Assembly: GCF_024199905.1 (NCBI RefSeq)
Contig: NZ_JANAFB010000006.1
Span: 42,897 to 106,896, forward strand
From: Rothia santali
GTDB taxonomy: Bacteria > Actinomycetota > Actinomycetes > Actinomycetales > Micrococcaceae
DNA length: 64,000 bases
Direction: 5' to 3'
Shown here one piece after another: positions 51,972 through 61,242 of the stretch. Under the pieces are notes generated by a model. The model ran no database searches. It saw only the letters and a program-made list of their open reading frames with translations, and was not told the DNA's origin. The stretch's first letter is position 1. Every line of letters begins with the position of its first letter. Position numbers and translations under genes: made by a program.

Positions 51972-52015
51972 TTCATCATGAAGGGCCCGCCATATGGCGG
52001 GCCCTTCATGATGAA
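51972..52015. terminator. 44-base perfect palindrome after lsr2
   Basis: Arms of 22 bases begin TTCATCATGAAGGG and meet at CATATG, without mismatch. It serves as a strong bidirectional terminator between lsr2 and the convergent flippase pseudogene. The length and perfection are unusual. Confidence 0.75.
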
Positions 52016-52128
52016 TAATCCCGGTATCGTCCGGGTGGTCGGGTGGCTTCCAGGCCTGCACCTACGCCAGCGTTTCGGCTCAGAAATTCATGGAATCAGT
52101 TATCTTGCCGCAAGCCCCATCCCGAGCG

Positions 52129-53421
52129 TCAGCTCCGGGCCGTAGCAGGTGTCTTTGAGCGGTCGTTGCTGCTGCGGTGGATCCCGGTGAGGTGAACGCA
52201 GAAGCCGATACACGGTCCAAGGTACAACGAGATCAACACTCGGGCCTCGAGACTGAGAGGCAGGAAGAGCAAAGCAGCTGAACTGATCGCTGCTACCACC
52301 CACCCGGTGGTGTACAGACGGTGCTTTCCCAGGGCGAGGGTTGCCGTGCCGGTGAGCACCAGGATCGCCATGAATACCGAGGCGAAGGTCAGTGCCGCCA
52401 GGATCGTCCCGGCTGCCAGACCGGCGTAGTCGCGGTAGAATAGATCAAAAAGCCATGGCCCGATCACGTAGGCCAGCATCGCTCCGATCGCCCCGATTCC
52501 CGTCAGCACCAGGACCGGTTTGGCCAGGGCCGCGAGGGGGCGGTGACGCTGGTGCAAGAACGCCGAGATGGCGACACCTTAGAAGGCTTGTAAGGGCAGC
52601 ATGATCGGGGATCGGGTGATCCCGATCGCCGCGACCAAGGCATTAAGGATGGGTCTTTTGCCCCGTAGGCGATGAGCAGGATCATCGGGAACCCGGTCAT
52701 CAGTACCGCGGAACCGGTGGAGGATCCCATGTCGTAGCCGATGTTGCGGATCAGGGAGGAGGCGTTGACATCCGCGCGGGATGCCCACGCCACCCGCCCG
52801 CTGGGGGTCAGTACGGCGAGAGGATCCAGACCAGTACCGCCGAGACGGTGGCGGCCTCCAGTCCGATCACGGAACTGGTGAGTAATCCGATGGTCAGGAT
52901 GGCCAATACCCGCCAGAGGGCCTCGCCGCCGCCGAGGGCGGCGAAGGTGTACCAGTGCTTCGATCCGGCTGTAGCCCCACGCATCGCGGCATGCAGGGCG
53001 TAAAGACTGACTCCTATACAAAGCAGCGCGACGCTGATGCCGGTGCCATGGGTCAGGAAGCTGCTAGCCCACCAGGGTGAGGAGGCTGCGACCAGTAAGG
53101 CGATGAGAGCGCCGAAGCCTGCTGCCACCGGCATGATGCGCACCCCGGTGTCCGGTCGAGGTTGAGCGGATTTTGGTGGATGAGGCGTGAGCCGACGGAT
53201 CGGGTGGCTTCCTGTTGGATGCCGGCGACGATGCTGAAGACGCCGAACAGTATGGGCCAGAACACGGTCTGGAACTGGGTGAACTCCTCTTGGGTCAGTA
53301 CCCGGGCGGCGATGACCGAAGCCCCCAGGGTGGAGACGGCGGTGATAGCCGAGGCCACGGCGATCCCGGTGGAATTCTTCGCACGCAAACTACTATGACT
53401 CCTCCGGGGATCGAATGGCAC
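52129..53421 (-). pseudogene. Ruined MOP-superfamily flippase (Wzx-like)
   Basis: Pieces in several frames rebuild one polysaccharide flippase: ASVIAARVLTQEEFTQFQTVF (first helices), GFGALIALLVAASSPWWASSF, LEAATVSAVLVWILSP joined to LTPSGRVAWASRADVNASSL, IRNIGYDMGSSTGSAVLMTG, then ITRSPIMLPLQAF, a stop, and GVAISAFLHQRHRPLAALAK to RDYAGLAAGTILAALTFA. There are at least three frameshifts (near 53150, 52810, 52660) and one Gln-to-stop change near 52580. Function is lost; such proteins flip lipid-linked sugars across the membrane. Confidence 0.75.
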
Positions 53422-53719
53422 CGGACCAGCACCAGTACGTGCAAATCAATCTCACTTTCCACGACGCTCACACAGCGCGTCAGCTACCGTATACCGGTAC
53501 GACAGATGCCGCAAAGTTAACAGTAAATCTTGGAAATACTTGTTGGGCTCGCGAATTAAATACCCCAAGCTGTGAGTCTGACGTGTCGATGACACGGAGG
53601 TGCCGCCGCAGACCTTAGGCGGATGACCTCGATACAACGGATGTGATTCGGTGGGATAAACATCAAAAATTGATCGCCCCGCATGCTGCGGGGCACCTGG
53701 CCGGGAAGGAGACGCACCT
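53422..53719. other. Intergenic stretch with small hairpin
   Basis: No gene recognised. GCCCCGCA-TGC-TGCGGGGC (53676-53694) forms a short, GC-rich hairpin 26 bases ahead of the next gene. Confidence 0.5.
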
Positions 53720-54223
53720 ATGACTGCTGACCCAGTCAAACCAGACCTCGAGGCCGCCGGAACGGGTGAGCCGTATCGGGCGAAGAAGCTCTTTTGGTGG
53801 GAGGGAGCCATCAAGACCCTGGTCCTTATGGGCGCGATCTTCTGGTGTATCACCATGGTCGAACCCGGACAGTCCTTGGCGACCGCCGCCGGGTGGGTCA
53901 TGGTCGCTTCCTTTTTGATCCCGTTCGCGATCGTCATGGGTATCTGGCGGTTTATGGAGATCCTCTCCCGACGGATCCAGGATCTGCCGACCCGTCAGGA
54001 GATGATCCTGCGATCCCACTGGCAGCGGATGCGGGTTTCGGCGATCCTGCTAGGTGGCGTGAGCATTATGATCGGCTGGGTCTTCGTCTATAGCCAACAG
54101 ATCCCGCAGCTTCTGGCCGCCCTGATCGCTGCCGTCGCCGCGGTGGCAACGGTCATGGATCTACGCAGGCTTCAAGACCACCAAGTCCCCGATGAAGAAG
54201 CCTCTTGGGAGGAGCCGGTATGA
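53720..54223 (+). CDS. Four-TM protein with GEPYRAKKLFWWEGAIK signature
   Basis: This 167-residue protein has a cytoplasmic N-terminus with GEPYRAKKLFWWEGAIK, two helices (about 34-56 and 60-82), a polar cytoplasmic loop (LSRRIQDLPTRQEMILRSHW), two more helices (about 95-140) and a short acidic tail. A shortened homologue lies at 55952 in the same direction. No family recognised. Its TGA overlaps the ATG of the next gene, so they are one operon. Confidence 0.65.
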   Translation: MTADPVKPDLEAAGTGEPYRAKKLFWWEGAIKTLVLMGAIFWCITMVEPGQSLATAAGWVMVASFLIPFAIVMGIWRFMEILSRRIQDLPTRQEMILRSHWQRMRVSAILLGGVSIMIGWVFVYSQQIPQLLAALIAAVAAVATVMDLRRLQDHQVPDEEASWEEPV

Positions 54224-54762
54224 GCGTCACTGACCAGCATCAGCCAACCAGCCAGACCACAGTGCGGTACTCCGGTGTCAGGATCCAGTTGTTACTGTTC
54301 GGTCTCTACCTCGTCTTAGCGGGTATCTGGCTTGGGTTGGGGTTGTTGCATCCTTCCTGGTGGCCTCTAGCGCTGGGTCTGGCCTGGGTGGTCATTGCCG
54401 CGATCCAAGCGGGGTCTTTGATCATGGTGTGGCGGCGGCACCGATTGCATCAGCGTCATGACTCGAGTTCTACCGCCGCGTGTTCCACGGATGCGGGGTA
54501 TGGTTGGTCGCCGAGCAAACGTGGGTTCGTCATCGGAGCGGTGAGCATGTTTCTCTCAACGATTCTGCCGCTGACGATCGCTACGGCCGGGTCGGTGTTC
54601 TTCCCACCCGGTATCCAGGCGGAGCGGAACCCGTTGATGGGATCTTGGGTCTCGGTGGGTCTTGCACTCTTTGCGGTACTGGTCTTTGTGGGGGCGCTTT
54701 GCTGGGTGATTTCCGCCGGGTTCTACCTCGCCGGCAAGACCAGCCGAAGCAAGGCTCCGTGA
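54220..54762 (+). CDS. Four-TM membrane protein, second gene of operon
   Basis: ATG 54220 (GGAGGAG upstream) overlaps the preceding stop. The roughly 180-residue protein has four hydrophobic helices in two pairs (about 22-63 and 105-165), a charged middle loop with RRHRLHQRHDSS, and a basic end. Alternating pairs of helices echo the upstream gene but sequence similarity is not obvious. Unrecognised family. Confidence 0.6.
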   Translation: MSVTDQHQPTSQTTVRYSGVRIQLLLFGLYLVLAGIWLGLGLLHPSWWPLALGLAWVVIAAIQAGSLIMVWRRHRLHQRHDSSSTAACSTDAGYGWSPSKRGFVIGAVSMFLSTILPLTIATAGSVFFPPGIQAERNPLMGSWVSVGLALFAVLVFVGALCWVISAGFYLAGKTSRSKAP

Positions 54763-54915
54763 GCGATTAGCGTCCCACAACGCCTATGAAAGCCGACGAG
54801 ATCCAACTAAGGCGATAGTGTTCGTATTGTGTGGTCGCAGCTGGAATATCGGAAAATGTCATTACTGGGCGATTGAAAGACCGTCTATTCGCCGAAATAA
54901 CAAAAGTAAGGGATC

Positions 54916-55167
54916 ATGGGTCGTAGCGAAAGATTGGTCTTCTATATCGGTGGAGCGATTGCTTTCGTAGTCGCACTGGGGCTAGTTGCCTTTGCTGTCC
55001 TAAGCTCGCTCTATATGGATGTTTTCGACCCCGGGGGAGGGGCCAATATCGGCGGTGGCATCGCGATCATCGCCGCCATCCCCATCGCGTTCTTGGGGTG
55101 CGTCAGCATTATCGTGGGGGCAGTGCAGGCTGTGGTGGAAAGGATTCGTTCGAATGGAACGCCGTAA
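54916..55167 (+). CDS. Small two-TM protein
   Basis: This 83-residue protein has two hydrophobic helices (about 8-33 and 46-74) joined by a glycine-rich turn (FDPGGGANIGGGIA), and short basic ends. It could be a small membrane peptide or immunity-type protein; nothing specific is recognised. AAGGG lies upstream of the ATG. Confidence 0.5.
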   Translation: MGRSERLVFYIGGAIAFVVALGLVAFAVLSSLYMDVFDPGGGANIGGGIAIIAAIPIAFLGCVSIIVGAVQAVVERIRSNGTP

Positions 55168-55447
55168 GAAACAGGGTGTCTTTAGGTTATACCATTTGAG
55201 CGGATCTAATCCAATTTTATTTCTAAAGAATAAGCCTCATTTCCTCTTGGAGAGGATGGGGCAATCCATAGGTCGGTGGACTCCAAGATCTGCAAGATTA
55301 TCAGCGGGCGCAAGGTCAGGCGAAGAGTTCCCCGCCCTTATGTATACTGGAGTTTGCCAGCCGCCCTCGGGAGTGATCGTACCTACGGGCGGTCCATGGG
55401 TCCGCGTGCCGCCGGGAGTCGTGCACATCGGGAGAAAAAATCACACT
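55168..55447. other. Intergenic stretch
   Basis: No gene recognised. It holds a TATACCATTT-type AT-rich patch (about 55180-55230), a possible promoter. Confidence 0.45.
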
Positions 55448-55762
55448 ATGGATTTGATACACGATTATATTTCCGGACCTATTGCCGGTGAGCATATAGA
55501 CGCCCCGGTCATGATCGGTATGGGTGTGGTCATGCTGATGGCGTGGCCCCTGATCCATCAATCGACCGGGGGCATTGACAAGCGGATCGTGTTCATCGAT
55601 CTGCTGGTGACCGCCATCGTGGTCTTGCTCGCGGTATTCGTTCCGTACGGCATCTTATTCGCCCTGATGACATCGATGGTCACCGCGTACACCAAACACC
55701 GCATCAAACAGCAGATCAAAAACCACGCTGAAGTTCCTCGTGAGCCGGGGTTGGGGCATTGA
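55448..55762 (+). CDS. Small two-TM membrane protein
   Basis: ATG 55448 gives a 104-residue protein with two helices (about 20-42 and 49-80) and a basic cytoplasmic tail (TKHRIKQQIKNHAEV). An upstream in-frame extension exists but looks non-coding. Unrecognised. It lies between the two copies of the EPYRAK family and shares their orientation. Confidence 0.45.
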   Translation: MDLIHDYISGPIAGEHIDAPVMIGMGVVMLMAWPLIHQSTGGIDKRIVFIDLLVTAIVVLLAVFVPYGILFALMTSMVTAYTKHRIKQQIKNHAEVPREPGLGH

Positions 55763-55951
55763 AATGGATCGGCTGGTCTGCGCCTGATCCAACTACCACG
55801 GCCGAAAATGGGGCCGGATGATAACGTGGGCGACCGTCACGACGCCGCCAGGGTAGTGCCTTTCGGGGTGTGGTGGTGATGGGGTGGAACCAACCCAGTC
55901 GGGCGCATACCCCCTATAGCCCTAGGACCCGGCGTCGACGGAGGCGCATCC

Positions 55952-56407
55952 ATGGCCGAGGAATCACATCCCGAAGACAAAAGATCCAGTGAACCGTACC
56001 GAGCGAAGAGGCTTTTCTGGTGGGAAGGGGCGATCAAGGCTCTCACCTTCGTGGGCGCGTTCTTCTGGTGCATCAACTCAGTCGACACCGACCAATCGTT
56101 AGCTACCATCGCGGGATGGAACATGGTCGCGACCTTGCTGATCGTGCTCACCATCGCACTCATGATCTACCAGGCGGTGGAGGTTCTCTCCCGCGGCCTC
56201 CAGGGACTTCCCATCCGCCAGGAAGCGATCCTACGCTCCGATTGGCGGCGCAAGCTCACCGGGATATTCATACTGGGCGGGGTGAGCATCATATGGACCT
56301 GGTTCTTCATCGTGGACATTCAGGCTGCCCTGCTGGGCTGGACTCGCCGGAGCATCGTGGAACGCCTACGCCGCCACCAGGCGGTAAGGGTGCAACGCGA
56401 TCTTGGG
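55952..56407 (+). pseudogene. Truncated paralogue of the 53720 membrane protein
   Basis: The first 125 residues match the 53720 gene closely (SEPYRAKRLFWWEGAIKALT; LSRGLQGLPIRQEAILRSDW; LGGVSIIWTWFF). After about residue 135 the frame turns into the antisense strand of a quinone oxidoreductase gene, and the last helix pair ends abruptly. Similarity stops near 56395, just before the oxidoreductase stop codon at 56408, marking a recombination breakpoint. Confidence 0.65.
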
Positions 56408-57378
56408 TTATGCGTCGATAGTGAGCACGATCTTGCCGTGCGTGTCACCGCTGTGAAGACGCGCTGTCGCGGCAACGTGCTCGTCCCAGCCCATGGTTCG
56501 GTCGATGACAGGCCGGATGCGTCCCTCGACCACGGCAGGAACGATCTCAGGCTCGAGCCCGGCCAGGTTGTTTCCGAGCTCGATCGGGCGGCAGGCGCCG
56601 AAGGAGACGCCGTAGACGGTGAGGTTGCGATAGGACAGGGCGTCGATGTCGATCGTCGCTGCTGCTCCGTCGAGGCGGCCGATGTTCACGACCCGACCAT
56701 CACGACGGGTCAGTGGCAGGCAGTCGGCGAACATCTGGCCGGCGACGTGGTCGAGCACCAGCTCGACCCCCTCACCACCGGTAGCTGCGAAGACCGCATC
56801 GGCGAGGTCGTCTTCACCGGTAACGATGACGGTGTCGATCCCGGCGTCGGCAAGGAGGTTCCGTTTGTGCGGGGAGCGGGTGGTGCCCAGCACCGTGGAT
56901 GCTCCCAGCGCCTTGACCAGTTGTGCACCCAGCAGGCCGATGCCGGTCGAGGCGCCGGTGATGAGCACGGTGTCGCCCGCGGTGAAGCCGGCCTTGCGCA
57001 GGGCGCCGTACTCGGTGGAGAGGCCGACCGGCAGGGCGCAGGCGACCGCTGGGGCCAGCCCGCGCGGTGTGGCGATGATGTGGCGGGCATCGACGACGAC
57101 GTACTGGCGAAGGATTCCGGTGCGGTGCCCATCACCGCGTCCCCGACCTCCCAGGCGGAGACGTCGTCGCCGAGGGCAGCGACGTGTCCGGCGAACTCGT
57201 AGCCCGCGACCTGTCCGGCCACGCCCGTATCGGCGAGCTGGAGGCGATCGACCTCGTTGGTCGCCACGGCCTGAACCTGGACGAGGACCTCACCCGGTCC
57301 CGGCGTCGGTCGGGGAACCTCTGCCCGTTCCCACTGCGGACCGGCAGTGCCGATCAGTGCGGCCATCGTTTGTGTCAT
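56408..57378 (-). pseudogene. Quinone oxidoreductase (zinc-free MDR family), frameshifted
   Basis: The gene starts at ATG 57378 (GGAGAA upstream) and reads VPRPTPGPGEVLVQVQAVAT, VAGYEFAGHVAALGDDVSAW, then loses frame near 57108 (one base missing at PESFRQYVV). The other frame continues QYVVVDARHII, the Rossmann motif ITGASTGIGLLGAQLVKALG, then VELVLDHVAGQ and the natural stop. It is a NADPH-dependent quinone oxidoreductase-like MDR enzyme that would reduce quinones or enones. The lesion makes it inactive unless it is a sequencing error. Confidence 0.7.
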
Positions 57379-57391
57379 CGTGTTCTCCGTT

Positions 57392-57524
57392 TCGTCGGGG
57401 GAAGGTAGGTGGGTGTGGCGGTGGCGACGGCGGGCACGATGTCGCGGGTCAAGACCTGCAAGACCCCGAATTCGAGCTGCGGGATCGCGTGGCCGTCGTT
57501 GAGAGCGATGTAGGGAATGCTCAC
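57392..57524 (-). pseudogene. N-terminal relic of a fourth aldo/keto reductase
   Basis: On the minus strand GTG 57524 opens VSIPYIALNDGHAIPQLEFG, the standard AKR N-terminus (usually IPQLGFGVFQV), then GVLQVLTRDIVPAVATATPT, after which similarity ends and the quinone oxidoreductase start follows. A nine-G run (57528-57536) lies directly upstream of the start. Confidence 0.6.
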
Positions 57525-57615
57525 GATGGGGGGGGGTCTGATACCGCGCGGAGCCCCGGGGAACCATCGATCCCGGGGAACCCGCGAATCTGTTAGGTCT
57601 CGTTTGTTCAGGTGG

Positions 57616-58473
57616 TTACTTGCCGCTGAAGACAGGGAAGGCGGCGTGCTCGCCGTAGTCTCGCGCCTTCAGGTCGCGCAGTACTGTCATATCCGCCTCG
57701 GTGATCTCGAAGTCGACCTCGGCGTTGGTCCGCATGTGGTCCGGGTTGCCGGTCTTCGGCAGCGACACGGTGCCGAGCTGGAGCGTGTAGCGGATGCACA
57801 GCTGCGGCACCGTCACCCCGTACTTCTCGGCCATCGCCTGGATCTCGGGGTGGTCCAGGATCGCGCCGTGCCCGATCGGCGAGTACGCCTCCACGAGGAT
57901 GTTCTTGGACTTGCAGTAGGCCAGCAGCTCGGACGGGGTGTTGCCGGCGTGCACGAGCAGCTGGTTCACGTGCGGGATGATCTCCGCCGTCTCCAGCAGG
58001 CTGTCGAGATCGGCCTGGAGGAAGTTGGAGACCCCGATGGCGTGGATCTTGCCCGCCCGGTACGCCTCTTCCAGTGCCCGCCAGGCTTCGCGGTTGCCGT
58101 CGGCGTAGTCACCGCCGCGGAAGTCCTCCCACGGCTGCGGCGCATGGATGAGCATCAGATCGAGGTAGTCCAGACCTATCAGCTGCAACGACTGGTCAAT
58201 AGAGGCGACCGCACCCGCGTAGTCCTTGACCTCCGCGGCCAGCTTGGTGGCGACAAACAGCTGCTCTCGCGGCACGGAGGCGGTGCGCACGCCCTCGCCG
58301 ACGCCGCGCTCGTTGCCGTAGGCCTGGGCGGTATCGATGTTGCGGTACCCGATCTCGACAGCGGCGCGGACGGCATCGACGACCTGGTCGTCGTTGATGA
58401 ACCAGGTGCCCAACCCCAGCTTGGGAATCTCGACACTGTCCGACAGGACGTAGGTTTCATTCAGAATCTTCAT
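57616..58473 (-). CDS. Aldo/keto reductase
   Basis: ATG 58473 follows GAGGAGA. The 285-residue enzyme is a compact AKR5-like TIM barrel with the tetrad Asp47, Tyr52 (DTAQAYGNE), Lys77 (VATKLAA) and His110 (LIHAPQ). It reduces carbonyls with NADPH. The C-terminal cofactor segment (LPKTGNPDHMRTNAEV) is normal. It lies on the minus strand with an XRE regulator and SDR upstream, part of the oxidoreductase block. Confidence 0.85.
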   Translation of the reverse strand: MKILNETYVLSDSVEIPKLGLGTWFINDDQVVDAVRAAVEIGYRNIDTAQAYGNERGVGEGVRTASVPREQLFVATKLAAEVKDYAGAVASIDQSLQLIGLDYLDLMLIHAPQPWEDFRGGDYADGNREAWRALEEAYRAGKIHAIGVSNFLQADLDSLLETAEIIPHVNQLLVHAGNTPSELLAYCKSKNILVEAYSPIGHGAILDHPEIQAMAEKYGVTVPQLCIRYTLQLGTVSLPKTGNPDHMRTNAEVDFEITEADMTVLRDLKARDYGEHAAFPVFSGK

Positions 58474-58551
58474 CGTTCTCCTCATTCCTCTTCGGGATGC
58501 TGCGGGGCATCCCGCGGCGCCAGACCGTTTAAGCTGGTGCCGGTGTGATGG

Positions 58552-59436
58552 TCAGTGCCTGCGCTCAGGGCTGCCCGTCGGCTCGTGCTGGTCGTGCGGC
58601 GTGGCCGCCCAGCTGGCCAGCAGCCGCATCCTCTCCGCGGTGGGCGAGTTCGGCTCGACCGTGAAGACGAGCATCACCAGCCCCGGGTCGGCCGAGAGCT
58701 CGAAGGACTCATACCCGAACTCTAGGTCTCCGACATCGGGGTGGGTCAGCAGCTTCGCACCCGAACGATGCCGCAGCACGTCATGGGAGGCCCACAGGGC
58801 GCTGAACTCCTCGCTCTGCGTGGTCAGGGTGCCCACGATCTCGATGAGCTCACGGTCATACGGGTCTTGTGCCGAGGCGGCCCGCAGCATGGCGACGACA
58901 TCGTGCTTGGCGATATCGGCGTCCCGGTGGAACCGCATCGCCGCGGGGTCGAGGAACAGCCATTTCGCGTAGTTGTACTGGTCCCTGGAGCCATCGGCCG
59001 GCAGTGAGTGCAACGCGCGGGCGATCGGGTTGAACGCGAGCCGGTCCAGACGGGCGTTCTGCACCAGCGCGGGAGCCTCGATCGAATCCAGGACCTGCTG
59101 GATGCCCGGCCGCACCGTCGTCCGCGTCGACTTCTTCTTCCGCGGTGGCCGCCGCTGGGTGACCTCGACGAGGTCGAACAGGTGCCTGCGCTCGTCCTCG
59201 TCCAGTTGCAGGGCGCGGGCGATCGCTTCGAGGACCTCGCGTGAGGCCCCGGAAATCTTGCCCCGCTCCAGGCGGGCATAGTAGTCGGAGCTGACCCCGG
59301 CGAGATGGGCGACCTCTTCCCGGCGCAGGCCCGGCACTCGGCGTGCCCCGCTGTAGAGGGGCACACCGGCGTCCTCCGGGGAGAGCCGTGCCCTCCGGGA
59401 GGCGAGGAAACTGCTGATCTCCGACCGAGAATCCAT
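58552..59436 (-). CDS. XRE-family regulator with MmyB-like ligand domain
   Basis: About 294 residues. The N-terminal Cro/C1-type HTH reads RREEVAHLAGVSSDYYARLE through ALQLDEDERRHLFDL; the C-terminal half (about 105-260) is the MmyB-like domain, a PAS-like sensor that binds fatty-acid-type ligands in related proteins. It usually controls an adjacent oxidoreductase, here the SDR upstream or the AKR downstream. Confidence 0.85.
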   Translation of the reverse strand: MDSRSEISSFLASRRARLSPEDAGVPLYSGARRVPGLRREEVAHLAGVSSDYYARLERGKISGASREVLEAIARALQLDEDERRHLFDLVEVTQRRPPRKKKSTRTTVRPGIQQVLDSIEAPALVQNARLDRLAFNPIARALHSLPADGSRDQYNYAKWLFLDPAAMRFHRDADIAKHDVVAMLRAASAQDPYDRELIEIVGTLTTQSEEFSALWASHDVLRHRSGAKLLTHPDVGDLEFGYESFELSADPGLVMLVFTVEPNSPTAERMRLLASWAATPHDQHEPTGSPERRH

Positions 59437-59460
59437 ACTCACCAGAATATTTCCGTCAGC

Positions 59461-60237
59461 TCAGTGGGTGGTGTAGCCGCCGTCGACCGGCAACACCGCG
59501 CCGAGGACGAAGCTCGCGGCCGGGCTGCACAGCCACACGGCCGCCGCGGCGACCTCCTCTGCCTGCCCGAGACGGCCGATGGGCTGATCCTGGATGATGC
59601 CGGCCATGGCCTCGGCCTGCCCCTCAAGCATGTCGGCGACCATCGGGGTCTCCACCACCCCGGGGCAGACGACGTTGATGCGGATACCCTTCGACGCGTA
59701 CTCGACTGCCGCGCTCTTGCTCAAACCGACCACGCCGTGCTTAGAGGCATGGTAGGCCGCCCGCTCAGGCAGGCCCACCAGACCGCCGAGGGAGGAGCAA
59801 TTCACGATCGCACCAGAGCCCTGCTTGCGCATGTGTCCCAGCTCGTGCTTCTGCGCCGCCCATACCCCGCGCAGATTCACCGCGTTGACCTGATCGAAGT
59901 CCTCAGCGGTTTCGTCCGCGGCATCGGCGGGTGGGGCCTGCACTCCGGCAGCGTTGAAGGCCATGTCGAGGCGCCCAAACGTGTCCACGGCCTGGTCCAC
60001 GGCCTTGGCGACCTGTGCCTCATCGGTGACGTCGCAGGTGATGCCGATCGCCTGATAACCGGCGTCGATGAGCGTCTGCGCGGCCTGCTCGACGGCGTCC
60101 GCGCTGCGATCCAGCAGCGCGACAGCAGCCCCGTTCTCGGCGAAGCTGCGGGCGGCGGCCAGCCCCATACCGGAAGCCGCTCCGGTCACGAGAGCGACCT
60201 GGCCGGTGAAGTCGTATGCGGGGTTGTTGTTCGTCAT
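59461..60237 (-). CDS. Short-chain dehydrogenase (glucose-dehydrogenase-like)
   Basis: About 258 residues from ATG 60237 (an ATG at 60252 is an alternative). It has TGAASGMG (cofactor site), NAAGVQ, Ser in NCSSLGGLVG and Tyr-X3-Lys in YHASKHG. A C-terminal SFVLGAVLPVDGG is typical of the classical SDR subfamily. It should oxidise or reduce an alcohol or carbonyl with NAD(P). Expression is probably controlled by the neighbouring XRE or TetR regulator. Confidence 0.85.
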   Translation of the reverse strand: MTNNNPAYDFTGQVALVTGAASGMGLAAARSFAENGAAVALLDRSADAVEQAAQTLIDAGYQAIGITCDVTDEAQVAKAVDQAVDTFGRLDMAFNAAGVQAPPADAADETAEDFDQVNAVNLRGVWAAQKHELGHMRKQGSGAIVNCSSLGGLVGLPERAAYHASKHGVVGLSKSAAVEYASKGIRINVVCPGVVETPMVADMLEGQAEAMAGIIQDQPIGRLGQAEEVAAAAVWLCSPAASFVLGAVLPVDGGYTTH

Positions 60238-60405
60238 CAGTGGATATCCCATCGTCGGCTCGTTCTGTGCATCGTGCGACGCCAACCACCGAAGGGCTGA
60301 CACCACGTCTACGACGCTATGCCGTGCACCGGGAGCGAACCAGGACCTCTCAGACCACGTCTCCAGCTGCCCCCTCTGGCGTCCGGTGCAGCGACGGGCA
60401 CGAGC

Positions 60406-61083
60406 TCAGTCGCGGGGATGCGTCGACACAGAGCCGAGGAGAAGGTGGGTCTGCGCTGTGGTCAGCGGCGGCACGGGCAGGGCCGTGGCCTTGTCTCGGT
60501 AGGGCCGCAGTCCGTCGAGCAGCATCCAGAGATACCGGCGGTAGAGCTGTCCGATGTCATCTCGCTCGTCGGGGGGCGGGCCATCCTGGGCGGTGGATGC
60601 GATCGCGGTGAGGGCGACCTGGAGCAGGATGAGATCGGTGCCGGTCACGTCCTCGCGAAGCAGGCCCGCTTCGCGGGCGCGATCTGCGACTTGGTTGACC
60701 AGGGGTGCGAGCCGGTCGCGACCCCAGTCATACTTCTGCGGCTGCGCGAACTGGCCGGAGAGCACCTGTGCCATGCCACGGTCCTTCGCCTGGATCGCTA
60801 ACGAGCGTTCCAGGTAGAGCACGAGCCCCTCCCAAGGGTCCGGGTGAGCCAGCGCCTCGGCGAGGATGGCCTCCAGCTCCTCGACCTGCTGGGCGAGGAT
60901 CGCGTCGATGAGTTCTTCTTTGTTCGCGAACCGGCGGTAGGCGGTGCCAACTCCGACGCCAGCGTGGTGGGCAACGTCGTTAAGCGTGGCATCCAGGCCA
61001 CGCTGAGCGAAGACCTCCCGCCCGGCGGTCAGCAGTCGCTCCCGATTGAGTGCGGCGTCCTTGCGCAGTTTTGGTTCGGCCAT
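60406..61083 (-). CDS. TetR-family regulator
   Basis: This 225-residue protein has a TetR HTH (NRERLLTAGREVFAQRGLDAT, then VAHHAGVGVGTAYRRFANKEEL) and a helical ligand domain. It is divergent from the MFS pump and aldo/keto reductases on its right. Two GGATG-N5-CATCC sites lie in the region between, so it probably represses itself and the pump operon. Confidence 0.88.
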   Translation of the reverse strand: MAEPKLRKDAALNRERLLTAGREVFAQRGLDATLNDVAHHAGVGVGTAYRRFANKEELIDAILAQQVEELEAILAEALAHPDPWEGLVLYLERSLAIQAKDRGMAQVLSGQFAQPQKYDWGRDRLAPLVNQVADRAREAGLLREDVTGTDLILLQVALTAIASTAQDGPPPDERDDIGQLYRRYLWMLLDGLRPYRDKATALPVPPLTTAQTHLLLGSVSTHPRD

Positions 61084-61101
61084 GCCCCCACTCTAGCAAG
61101 C

Positions 61102-61156
61102 GGATGCATCACATCCACTTCTCTGTTAAGCTGATCTATGTGGATGCGACACATCC
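61102..61156. promoter_or_regulatory. Two GGATG-N5-CATCC operator copies
   Basis: GGATGCATCACATCC (61102-61116) and GGATGCGACACATCC (61142-61156) are near-identical imperfect palindromes exactly 40 bases apart in the tetR/MFS divergent region, so they face the same side of the helix. They are likely TetR dimer sites. Confidence 0.65.
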
Positions 61157-61242
61157 GCTTCGCATGTGAGTGCGACACCCTCACTGCCCGGATGCGATCG
61201 CATCGCCTGTCGTACTTGTCCTCGCGTGATCGAAAGGCTTCC

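Noticed and set aside
52503..53021. Separate 172-residue gene in the flippase region
   Set aside because: It is one of several frames that together make a single broken flippase.
56408..57202. Continuation of the 55952 frame to 416 codons
   Set aside because: The extra part is the antisense of the quinone oxidoreductase; similarity to the paralogue has already ended.
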